From Eudromia elegans (taxonomy: Eukaryota; Chordata; Aves; Tinamiformes; Tinamidae), in assembly GCA_003342815.1 (NCBI GenBank), contig PTEX01000015.1, forward strand, positions 2,422,461-2,486,460: a stretch of 64,000 nt of DNA. Direction: 5' to 3'. The notes beneath the pieces were generated by a model, which did no database searches, was not told the origin of the DNA, and worked only from the letters and a program-made list of their open reading frames with translations. Below are positions 25,101 through 37,085 of this stretch, piece after piece. The position numbers and the translations under genes were made by a program. How positions within the stretch are numbered: position 1 is the stretch's first letter; each line of letters begins with the position of its first letter.

Positions 25101-28100
25101 TGAAGACAAGGTCGCATAGGTTTAAGTTCACCACAGAACCGACCCTCCACATGCCCTGTGCATAGCGTGGTGTGACCCGCCCTGCATCTTCAGCGCGATG
25201 CTTAAGAGCTTTGTGCTCAAATCTCTGCTGGTAGGAAAAAACCGGGTTTTTCCAACCAATGGTTGCAATATATGTATCTATTATATAAATATCAATATGA
25301 AATCCCTAGAGACTGTGATTTTTTAACACGGATGAGATGCATTTTCATTGTTATTTTTGAGCTGTTCTGTTCTCACAGTTCTCCTATAGGTGGGATTCTT
25401 GCAGAAAAACAGTGGGGACTAAGAACATTGAAGAGTGCAGGTCTGGGCACTATTAGTGTATTGGACAACAAAATATGCAGTAAAAAGGAAAAGAGCCCAA
25501 CTTAGTACGATGTAGAATAGACATGGAACAAAACTGTATTTTTCGATAGAGCATTTCCAGCCCAAATCTGATCTATCTGCTATTTGTGTGTTCTTCAAAA
25601 AAGCACTAGCAATCCAAATCAAGCTCAAGGAATGTGATGTTTGACTCAGGTTCTCATAACTGACATAAATGCGTTAAATCTTCCAGACCAATCCGCTTTG
25701 CTACTTTTGGCACATATGCAGTTTTTTGCATAATAAAACATTGCATAAAGGCTTTAGCAAATTGCATTTAGCAGCGTGCCAACAATGTATGCACTAACCC
25801 CAAATTCTAAAAGCTAGTAAACTAAGCCTTTTTTTTTCCAGTAATAAAGATCTGAAAATCCTTAACAGAGCTCCTTCCTTCTCAGTGAAAATGTGCATAA
25901 ATACATACATATATGTGTGTGGTGTAGTGGTATATAATGTGTATATATAAATACTGACAAGTGGTGCTCTACTTGTTTTTCACTTCAAAACAAAACAAAA
26001 AAAAAAAAAAAAAGAAGAAAATAATGTAACTTGTTTTGGTTTTTGGAAATAATGTTAGAAATATTTGGGAAGGATACTTATGAGGAGAGCAAAAAGAATT
26101 CATCCCACTGCAAAGAACAGAGATGTGCTAGAAATGTATTTTTACCATCTGCTCTCATGATCTAGGGATTTGTAAATGGCAGTTCTGTGTAAGACTAAAT
26201 CTGAGATTTGGCGACTTTGCCGCGGATTCTGTAATCTCAAGACACTATCCTGATGTTTTAGATGTACATTTCATTCATCTTGGATTACTCCAAGTATCCT
26301 TGATAGACTGTGAGGGGTAAGTAGTCTGAGCGGATATCTTCAGCGTCCTCATATCTGCACAAGTGAATATGTGAATAGCTGTGTAGGTCTGGAGTAAAAT
26401 CTTTTTAATAGAGAGTCAAAATAGTAATTGCGGGTAGTCACAGCCAACGCTCCATCCTCTTTCTTGTAGATTAAATGCTCCTTATCACTGCAAAATATTT
26501 TCATACACAGTTGCAAACATATGTCTTTCAAAATTAAGCTCACATTGGCGGAATGTGTTAACCATTCTGTTAGTGGTAGTTATCACATGATGTGCCATGA
26601 AAAGTGGCTATGAGAGGTGCATGGTCTTATGAATGAGTCCTGGAAAGATACTGCCCGTTGCTCTGAAATTAATTGTGTCACTTGTTGCAAAACAAGAAGG
26701 TTCCTGGCATTTCCCAATTTTATTTTTCTCATGTACCATTGCTGTGGTAGTGGTGGGAGCAGCAACAGCAATTTCCAGTTGGATTTTTGCTCAGAAGGGA
26801 GCTCGGGACTTCCCAAGCACTATTTATGCATCATTCATGGCAGGTAAGGGTTCTACATTTAAGACCCCTAGAACAAGCAAAGTCATTTTACTTACTTACT
26901 TTACTTAGTCATTCATAAACTAGCAGAATGGTTTATGATAGCTTTGTTTTCTTCATAGCCACACAGCTATGTCTCCAAGAACTGTTTTCATTATTTTTTT
27001 TCAAGTAGGATAATCAACCCTAAAAGGTGCTAAAGGAAACCAGTAAAAGCAATGTTACGAGCTAAAATTTCTGTTTAACCAGTATCTCTGATGATCAGGA
27101 ACTAGTTTGGTTTTCACATGAGGTCTTGATTGCTAAGACCAGTGTTTCCTGTCCTGCAGCCCCTCAGGATAGTCCTTTCCATGCTGAGTGAGAATTAGTT
27201 TTCACGGTTCTGGAATTTAAATAAAAAAGATATTTCGTGATGGAAATGCTTGAGATGTGACCTTCCCTAGACCTTGAAGCAGCAACAGCATGTTTCATGG
27301 GCTGTAATGCAGCCCAGATCGTTTGGGATTTGGTGAATGTTCCAGAGAGAAAATAGGGGAGGAAATCCGCTTAAGTGGCCATTAATATTTAATAAACTTT
27401 ATTCAAATGACATCTGTCAACCAGGCCAGCTTTATGGGCATCTGTTGTCCCCTCAGCTTGGCATTCAGTTTGCTCTATGTATCTCAGATATGGATCAGAT
27501 ACCAAAACCCTTGGTTCACTACTCATCGCTATAAATAACTGTGCATGCAAGCAATTGCTTAAGCTTTCAGCAATAACATACATGCCCCTGTAGGTATTTG
27601 ACCTCATGTCTATCAGCATAATATCAGCTGTTCTCATATGTTTCAACTCAGTTCTGCAGATCAGCTGTAAAAGCCATTAATAAGGCATTTGTATGGAGAG
27701 TATTCAGAAGTTCTTTTCCTGATTGCATTTAGGTCATTCAGTGCCTGCTTTTATAGATGCTGTAGTTGAGACAGATGGATGCCCCCATGTACAGATTGTG
27801 TCTTCATCCATGTTTCTAAAGAGGTAGCTTGCAAATAGGCAAATAGGAATTTTAACCTAAGAAAATGCAGTGAAAAGATGCACCATTAGGAGTAACTAAT
27901 AATGTTGGACTTCCAGCTTGGCTGTCTAGTGCAAGTATCAAAGAGGAAAAGGATGTTTTCTCTTTTTTTCATTTCCAGTTTGTTAATAGGTCTTTCTTCC
28001 ACTACTTATATTTTTTTTCTTACATGGAATATATATAAAATAAATGCATTATTAATGTATTCATCATTTTTGCAGAATTTCTGCAAACAAGTGCCGTTCA

Positions 28101-28317
28101 TGAAGGAAGGGAAGGAATTGTCAGCCGTGTGCTGGAAATGCTATCCATTATTTTTTAGAGGTGGGTGAAAAAGTGATCAGAATCACCATACCCTATTTCA
28201 ACCAACTGACCTGAGCAAACTCGGACCTAGTGTTTTATCCATCTCAAAGCTTTCCTTTATCTTCAATGGTTGCACTGATTTCATTGTGAGGAAATGAAAA
28301 TTATTATTAGTGCAATA
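16111..28317. other. KCNB2 intron, no gene seen
   Basis: This stretch is mostly AT-rich, with GC-richer patches near 16980-17120, 18960-19220 and 24060-24320. Simple repeats include three copies of an 8-bp TTTCTATG unit near 24935-24961, a TA/TG-rich tract near 25900-25950, and a poly-A run near 25998-26014. Short open frames occur on both strands in the GC-rich patches but overlap one another and have no recognisable domains. I see no LINE, LTR or RNA gene. Confidence 0.55.
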
Positions 28318-28630
28318 ATCACAGAATCACAGAATGGTTGAGGTTGGAAGGGACCTCTAGAAATCATCCAGTCCAACCACCTGCTCCAGCAGGGACCCCT
28401 AGAGCACAGGGCACAGGGTGGCATCCAGGTGGATTTGGAAGATCTCCAGAGAAGGAGACTCCACAGCCTCTCTGGGCAGCCTGTTCCAGGGCTCTGTCAC
28501 CCTCACGGGAAAGTTCTTCCTCACATGGAGATGGAACTGCCTGGGTTTCAACTTGTGCCCCTTACCCCTTGTCCTGTCACTGAGCACTGCTGAGAAGAGT
28601 TTGGCTGCAGCCAAGAAGAGTTTGGCCCCA
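28318..28630 (-). mobile_element. CR1 LINE, 3'-end fragment with ORF2 tail
   Basis: The left end is CACAGAATCACAGAATGG, the reverse complement of the CR1 3' tail repeats, followed by the standard avian CR1 3' region. Read on the minus strand, one frame covering 28399-28590 gives the C-terminal tail of the CR1 ORF2 protein (a stretch around [22 protein letters not shown] and [15 protein letters not shown]). The copy is 5'-truncated and the frame is not a functional gene. A short local duplication (GAAGAGTTTGGC twice) marks the right edge near 28600-28630, after which the sequence is unrelated. Confidence 0.95.
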
Positions 28631-31600
28631 AACAAATACATAGTTGTCATAAACCAATAAACATAATTCTCATTCAGTATAAGGCCATTTTTCACCATCC
28701 TTATAGTGGCAAAGTATGTGTAAATCACACATAAATCTAAATGGTCATTGAATATTATAAATCATCTTCCATAAACATGTCAAGAAGCACTTACTGGTAC
28801 ACAATGCTGAGAATTCATAAAGGTATTCCCTCTGAAGGTGTGCATATAGACAACATAGATAGTAGGAGATACACTAAGTTTTGACCAGCAGAGGAAGTGT
28901 GGCAAAATACTCACCAGTTTTTTCCATTACAACTTACTGTGCCAATTCTGTATCAAGTTAAATCTAGATCTTGGTGTCTGGAGTCACGAGACTGCCAGTT
29001 GTCCAAAAAGAGTCCACTTCACAGTGAATAGCATCCTTTCAGCAACAACGTATGTATCATTGTAAGTAATAAATTATAGACAAAAGAACTCTAATGCCAT
29101 GAAATTATGTAACATAAAAACAGTGATCTGGAGAGGTAGCACAGATATGATTCACATTTGGTCCAGTGTGGCATAATCTCCTGAACCCTTTAAAAACTGA
29201 TAGCAAGAACATCAGCCTAGGTCCATAGGTTGAGATCAGCACAGCTCTGAGTGCCTGTGTGACAGGACATTAACTGCATCATCCCATCTTCTATTCTTGT
29301 TTAAGAAAGATCATAACCCAGGTCTTAAAGGTGTGTAAGTGCTGTGATTTCAATGGGAACTTATCTCTGAAAGATGTGAGTATTTTATGGAAGGTCAAAT
29401 ATTAATTGATGCTTGTAAAAGTAATATAAGAATAGCACCTATTACACAGTAGTCTATGTGTTTATACATAAACGTTTTACATGATAGGAAATTTCCCTAA
29501 GATTTTTTTAGAAGATTTTACTGTAAAGCAATGTTAGAGCTAAAACTACTGTGATGATCAGATTTTGAAGGATAACAATGCAAAAAAAAAATGGGGAGAA
29601 AGGTATGTATTGTGGCAATGTTACAGCCATAAAATATATATATTTTCTTGTTGAGCTATTTTGGTCGGTTCCAGCATCGTCGCTCAACAGTTGGTTCAGC
29701 ATATTCATTCCTGTGGCAGTGTCAGGGCAGTACCTACCACGTGCCTTGGTAGGTCCATCTGCCTCTAATTTCCTTGTCTCGGTGCATCTAAATAACTTTA
29801 AATTTGCCGCCTGGTGCAAGAGCCAGTAATTCCTGTACAGAGTGCAGAAGGGAACCTTTAAAAAGCAGCTACAGTCTCCGTGTTCCAAAGTGATTTAAGA
29901 TTTGCCAGATTTAGGTGGGATTTTGATTCCTGGTGGGGATACTCCAGCTGAGTTCTGTGAATCAGGATAAGGGTTTGGGCACCACAGCACGGGGCTATGG
30001 GCAGGTATGGTAAATTCAGTCACTGCAGGCACAGTGCTCCTGTTTAATCCCTGGTGGCCACGGGGCCAAAGCTTACGTCGCTTAAGCGGTGAGATGCTAA
30101 TCCCAACTTCTGGTACCGAGAGGTTAATGTGATGCTTCTGGTTTAGTAATTCTCAATGAGACTGACTTACACAGTAATGCAGAATTGATGAATCTGTTTA
30201 GCAAATGCAAGGGCCAATTGAAAAAAACAGGCAATGCATTCTTAAACTACATCTGATAAGCAGATAATTTAAGTCATTTGTCAAATTCAAAAGCAGTTGG
30301 ATACTCCAAAATAAATATTGCTTTTCTTTCCAACTATAGAGTTAGAACTAAATGAAATTTCATAAAAGAACAATAGTTTGTATTGGAGAAGAGACTGCAG
30401 ATTTTTCTATTTGAAAAGATATTTCAGTTAATTTCCTCTCATTTCCATATTTCCTTTGATGTGAAAAAAAACCCCTTTCATCCCAGCTTCCAGATTTGCT
30501 ATGCAGCTAGTCAGTGACCCTGCTAACATTGCTTATGTTTAACACTTGACATATAATTTTATTTGCATCCTTTCAAATTCACAATGCTGTTTCTTGTATT
30601 GAAAAGCTAAGTGGACGTGGAAGGATCAGAAAATAAAAGTGCATCCATTCCTCGCTTTCTCCACTGGCACCATTTTACTGTTTGGATTTCACATTTCCAC
30701 TGAGAGAGATTTGGACACTCTATTCTTCTTTTATGATTTCTCATGCCTGTAGGGGAATTTCTTACCCAAACCGTGCAGTTCTGAAACAAGCCTCCTGCTG
30801 ATAAAAATCCATAGAAATTGCTTTTTATCTTCTTGAATTACATATAGTGTGCGTCTCCCAGCCGCTGCATTAAATATGCACAGTGGCAACACACAGTTGC
30901 TATATGAGGCTATTCCCTTACAGAGCAGGTTCAGAGTCAGATTCTAGCTCTAATAGGAACGTTAGAAGATGTGGTTGTGGCATGGAGGGAAATGTCCTCC
31001 ATGGCTGAGCCCAGGGAGGTCACTCGACAGCATCTCCATCTGCGAGTGTCCCTAGGGAGCCCTCAGAGAAAGGGGTCCGTGCAGAGGAGGGGTCTGAGCA
31101 AAACTGGTCCAAACGTCCTTGTCCCTGCTTTGGGCTTCAGTGTTTGTTGGCACTGTTATCTTAGAGTACGTCATCACCAACGTTGGTTTCACCTCAGAGA
31201 GAGGTGATTTAGAAGAGAATTACACTTTGGGACAGAAAAGAGAGCTCGGTCATTCGAGCAGTGTACCCATGGACCATAAGCTGGCAGGATGCTATCTTTT
31301 CCTGAGTAATTGTGACTTATTATAGCCCTGTATTTTTAAATCATCCCAATCTCATGTCAAACTAGATTCATCTTGAAACAAATTAAGGCAGAGGTTGAGA
31401 TATTATGGAGTCTGTCCGGTAAAGATGCGCGGGAGTTCCGGGATGGGGAGTGTTGTCTCAGATGCTCTCAGTTCTGAACTGAGATCACAAATTCTGAATA
31501 GGACCTCAGTGACTGCTGTGCTTTGACTCCGTAAACTCCACATCACACGAAGTGCTGCGGCTGGTGTGACAGCAAAGGCGGTATTGTCGTTTGTTTGCTT

Positions 31601-34600
31601 TCAGAGTAACATTAACTTCTCTGTCATATTGTCAAGCTTATTGTACTGAAGGCAACAAATCACCTTCCTCCCACCTCTTATTCTTCAAAGAAGCACGGGA
31701 CAATAATAGGAGTATGCACTTCCCTGACTACTGAGATAAATCATTTTGCAAAAAACCAACCCACAGCCGCAGTGCCGTTGCCAGGTTTCTATTATTAGCA
31801 GTGAAATACAGCAATGTCTGTTTGCTTGCAGGTATAATAAAACAGGTATTTCCCCATAAATTTGTTCCTCATTACTTTATTTACAGAAAAATCATTAGGC
31901 AGGAAGCACACAGAAAAAAAAAGAAAGAAAAGTAGAAGTAATCACAGTCTGCAAGAGCTGTAATAAATAATCCTCTAGAAAGAGCTCAGCTGTATGTTTA
32001 TATCTTGGGGAAATCACACTTAACAGTATATAGAGATATTATATTTATTCTTCCTGCATTTATATGGTGGATCTTGAATATTGCCATGCTTCCCTATCAA
32101 CTACTAGAGATCACATGGTTTTGTCATATTCTTATCCACAGTAAAAGCTTTTTTGTAAAGGTCTGCTATGTTTTAATTTGTACCCCTCAATACATGCATT
32201 TTGTCTTTATGGCTTTGTCAAGCAGTTCTGTCTCTCTTCATACTGTATGTTACAAAACATACAATTAATTCTTTGCTTTCTTTTGGTGCTGTTGGTGTTA
32301 TTCTTTTTTATAGAGCTTTCAGGAAGTGTGAGTAAGGCCTCTGTGTAATTTCTGTGTAGTGATAAGCAATGTAAATACCCCTAAGGCCTCCATTCCAATG
32401 AACCATTAAAAGTCGTTATCATAAATTGCCAGATGTTGGCAGTTAAAAGAAAAATTATATGGATATTATGAAATTGTCACCTATGAAAGATACTTCCAGA
32501 GGCATAGCCAGAATATAATGCATTTGTTCCACGTTCAAATTTTTTTTGATAATGTATTTTGTTGTATGTAGCTTTGCTGTAAATAGCTGCATTACAACTC
32601 TAGCACCTGACAAATTTATTTTCCTGTTCGTTCCTTGGCTTGAGCTTGCTTGAGATGTAGATACTCTGCTGCATAGCTGCAGTCTGCGCTGGCTCTGTGG
32701 CTTGGCGGCAAGATTTCCAAACAGGAAGATTCAGCAGATGTTTTGGTCCTCCTTTCACAGCTACTCAATGTAGGTTTCCCCCTCTGCATCCAACTCCTCA
32801 TTGCCCATATACCTTGGGAATGGCAGCTAATAACAAGTCGTTTCAGGCTTAGCGCTACGTTTCCTGCTAATACTTCATATTCAGCTTGGCTCCTAGAAAT
32901 GGCCATGCTGGGAGGAAGAGGGGCTCATGAAACGTCACTGGTGACACTTCCTTGTCTTCTGTGGTTATCGAGAGACTGTCCTTCCACTACTCCCATCGCA
33001 GTGCGTTTGGAGTGCGAATGGGGTCTGCCAGGCTCTGCTTGCCTGTAGGATAACTGACCACAAAGGGCAAATTGTGATCACACAGCAGAATTCAGCAGCA
33101 CGTCGTTTTTCCTTGATTCAGAGCTGTCCCCAGCTGGAGAAATTCTGCTTCCAACACTGACTTGGGTGTCAATGACAAAAAAAATAAGGTCCTAACACAT
33201 GGATTTTGTGCGTGTGGGCATAAGTATCACCTCAACTAAGCAGCATCTTTTTCCTCTAAGGTAATAAGCTTATGCAATTTCATTATTAAGACGTACAATA
33301 ATAAATCCTAACAGTTTCTGCAGGAATTTCAACTGAGAAGGCACAGGGCCTACATGGAACAATCCATAGACAAAAAACTCTGCTGTTGTCAGTGCAAATC
33401 CAGCCTAGATTTGCCATTGGTTTTGTGTCTCTCATGAACTAAAGCAGGGTCCCAAATATAAAGATACCCAGGAAGACAAAAACATGGAGTTGGGTCCTGG
33501 TATCAGAGGTATGGACTACTGCCATAGGACAGGCAAGGATAAAACCAGGAAACAACTTATAGATATCAATCACATTCTTAGACAGTTGCTAAATTTGAGA
33601 CGTGGTAATGTATGAAACAATCTAGCTTACTTTTCTGTCTATTTAAAATAATGTATTTTGAATATTATTCAAGAAATGCTGATCATTTATGTAAAGATTG
33701 TAGCATGGCCATTTGTAAGTATCTTCATCTGTGTTTCCAAGATCACCAGGAAAATATCCATATCTGAATAGGATCATCGTTTATATATTTCATTTGGGTT
33801 TAAATGTTTAAAGTAATCTACACTATTGCTTTCGGTAGATAAATGATGCTATTATACACACTCATGGAGCAGAGACCATCTATCACATCATGGAATTTTC
33901 CTGAGGCGTTGAGCAGAAATTGAGTATTTCCCCACTGTTTTATAAGCTGCTTCAGAGAATACTGTACTGAGTTACTGAATTTTTGAATAAATGTCCACAG
34001 AACCCCATTAATTTCTCTTTTGTCCTTCTGAAATCCCATGGGATACTTCCTTAAGGATGTGTTAGAAAGGTGCAGAGCATCCAGCACTCTCACTGAAGTT
34101 TTCAGGGGCTGCTCTTGGTCAGGAAATCTTCAGGCAATGTAAAGAGTGTTAAATAGACAGTTTTTGCATTTATATATACACATTCCATGAGAGAAAAATA
34201 AATGTGTTTTTTTACTAGATGTGTATTGTTACAACAGGAAGGGTGCAGCCCTCTTCACAGCTGCATGATAAAACAGAGACATCTACTGGTTAGAATAGGA
34301 AAATGTCTTTAAATTGCTCCTGAGTAAAGGTTTGCTATAAACTTTCGTGGAAACTGGCCCCATATTTTCTGGAATATTTGGAATCCCAGGAAATGTTGAG
34401 GTTGAAAGATTAAAAAGCAATAAACATCCAGTTCACTGCCAGTAGTAGCAATGAGATCTGACTGGGCCCTGCTTACACTGTCGGGCAGGATCAGGATGTG
34501 CAGGATGAACATTTATTGCACTGTCAGAGGCTCTCTGAACCTGTGGCTGGCTTAGGCCTTTCTTAAAATATCCTGTTTCCACAAAGCTGCCTAATGCTTC

Positions 34601-36820
34601 AAAGTGTCACTTTAGCCATCAGTGGCAAAATCCATTCCTCTTGAACCACATCCTTTCTCATAGGGAAAACAATAACGTAAGAACATTATAAATAAAATAA
34701 ATAAAAGAGCTCAGTCGAGTTCCTCAGATGACTGTGTTAACTCTCACCCAGTTAATTCAATCAGCTATTCGGGTGCTTTGGACTATGTTGGGTAAATCAA
34801 ACATTGAATTCTCTGAGTTTATTCATGTTTTTAGAGGACAGACTGTTCTCTGCTATGCTATTATTCCAGATAGCACTTACTTGAGTTCCTCATCTGATTT
34901 CTGATGGTGCTTATTATTAAGCTGCTGAAATATTTTACTTAAGAAAGACAATTTCCATGATGCCACAACTACATTAGTGTTGCTGGTTTATTTAGAACTA
35001 GTCTGAATATGGCTACATTTCACCTCAGACTGCTATGTAAAAATAGCCTGTGAATGTTACCTTTTGCTTTATTTTTGCAGAATACTTTGGCTTTACTACT
35101 TGACTCTGCTCCTCTTGCCATAGCTGTCATTTTTGCCTCTGAATGTGATGATACCGGAACTCGTGGGAATTTTTTTTACAATACATCTACATCTGACAAA
35201 ACCAATTTTGTTTCTTTAGTAATTGAGTTCAGATTAGTGTTTTAGTTAAGCTGCTACTCATTTTTCTATCCTTTAGAATTAGCATTCTCTAGTGCTCTAT
35301 TTAACTAAGGGGTTTTTTTTTTAAGAAAAGATACTGTAGAATTAAAATCTTGATCAAGAGCAATATGCAGTGAACCATGGGCAGTATTTTAAGATGTCAG
35401 TAGGAGTTGGAGCAGTGAAGGAGCCCCATGGGGAAGCTCTGAAGGGATTATCGAGTGATCGACATTGTATTGCATGACTGTGCTATCAGGAAGGTATTGT
35501 AAGATTTTAATGTACTTAATAGAATAACCAAATCTTTGTAAAACATCTCTTTGACAAAACTCATGTAAAAGATAGAGCATGTTAATTATGTGAATGTTGC
35601 TTTATGGTTTAGAACAAAATGTTTTAGACATAAAATAAAATTGCTATATATCTCAGGAATTGGCCCTAAAGTTAAATCAAAGCTCTTTTTTTAGACATAT
35701 TTATAATAAATTTTATTAACTCAAAGAGCTGATAGCATATCTTTAAAGCATAAAATGAGTGTAACAAGTAAAGCAATGTCTGCTAGAATTTGATGGCATT
35801 CTCAATCTCAGTCATTCTCAATAGGAATGGTCCATATATTTCTGCTGGAACTATAGCTAATATTTTAAATACCATAAACATGAGTTTGCCTAGTAATGAG
35901 AAGAAGAATAACATTATGTGTAATGGTTATGGAGAAGAGGACCTTTATGCATTATGTATAAAGCTTATGGAGCTTAAAATGGTTTTGGAGGAAAGGGAGA
36001 AAGCAAAGTCACCTTGTAGTAAGGGAAGAAAAAAACAAGAAACAACAAAAACAGAAAAGATAATTTAAGACAAACCTGTAACTACATGATTGGTTTGCAT
36101 AAGAGAAAACAACAGATTGGATTCATTTCCCTAATAAGTTTGCTAATTCCACAAGTGTGGGAAATATTGGCATAAGCTCTATACATAAAACTATGATGTA
36201 GATGTTTTATGTAGCACTGCAGTTCTGAAATATATCTGGAAATTGAGATGAAGCCCAGACAGGAAAGTTATTTTAAAAGTGAAAGTGTGAGGGAGGATTG
36301 TGATTTCTGACTTTTGTGCCTGTCATAATGTAAAATAAGGCTGAGCAGCAAATCTCCTTGATAGCCAGCAGTAGTCTTCAGGTGGGAAGTCATCCCCATG
36401 TGCTGTATTATATTCCTAAAAGACAGTCTCAGTCAACGGTAGGCAGAGATGACAGAGTGAGAATAGTTTGCCCATAATCTTAAAGTGGATGTCAGCAAAT
36501 TGGACTAGAATACACAGACCAGGTTAATAATTTGAGATACTAGCTGTAAACAAACTCCATTAAAAATAATAGAAAATGTAAAGTCTCAGAATTTAAAAAC
36601 CTACTTTTTCACAGTAGGTTTTGGAATCGGTTGTATGCAGCTTTCCATTCTAAGCTGAATGATAAGAAGGGTCTACAGGTCACAACGTCAAAACGAGCCA
36701 TGTCAAAACAAAGCTTTGCGTCAGGTGTGTCGATTCCCAGCACACCGATTCAACAGCCCGTGTGACAGGTCGTTAGCGCTCAGCAGTCTGGTTAGTCTTC
36801 GTTGCTCCCAGGTGTTTATC
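28631..36820. other. KCNB2 intron, no gene seen
   Basis: This is AT-rich intronic DNA. A plus-strand frame at 35790-36068 (92 codons, lysine-rich C-terminus) is the tidiest open frame, but it matches nothing I recognise and has an AT-driven composition. No repeat family is clear. The 100 bp before 36821 begin to rise in GC toward the CpG patch. Confidence 0.5.
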
Positions 36821-36971
36821 TCCGCTATCTATCGTGCGAGCCGGGTCCTTCTTGTAGCTCCTCGGCCGCCTTCAGCACCGCGCCCGCGGACAGCTCCGCG
36901 CCGCCTGACGCAACGGGGGTGCCGGTGACGTCACAGCCCAGCGCTGCCGCTTCGGCTCCCTCCTCGTCTGG
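36821..36971. promoter_or_regulatory. intronic CpG island with perfect CRE
   Basis: About 20 CpG dinucleotides fall within about 150 bp, set in a strongly AT-rich intron. The patch contains a perfect palindromic cAMP response element, TGACGTCA, at 36926-36933. The 12-mer CGGTGACGTCAC around it also occurs in the TERF1 promoter at 59445-59456. Methylated CpG decays in vertebrates, so retained CpG suggests an unmethylated, probably active, promoter-like element. Possible roles are an alternative KCNB2 promoter, a non-coding RNA promoter, or an orphan island. An open minus-strand frame crosses it but has no clear exon signals. Confidence 0.5.
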
Positions 36972-36989
36972 ACTAGTTTGTGTTTGAGT

Positions 36990-37085
36990 CTTTATTCTTA
37001 TTATTATTGATAATAATTATTAATATTAATAATAATAATTTTTAATAATTTTATTAATAATAATTAATAATAATAATAATTTGTA
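36990..37085. repeat. TAA/AAT-rich microsatellite
   Basis: The tract is almost pure A and T, built from irregular TTA, TAA and AAT triplets. It directly follows the CpG-dense patch, so composition changes from very GC-rich to nearly pure AT within about 20 bases. Confidence 0.85.

Noticed and set aside
35790-36068. 92-codon plus-strand frame with a lysine-rich end
   Set aside because: AT-driven residue usage, no recognised similarity and no supporting signals. Kept as chance.
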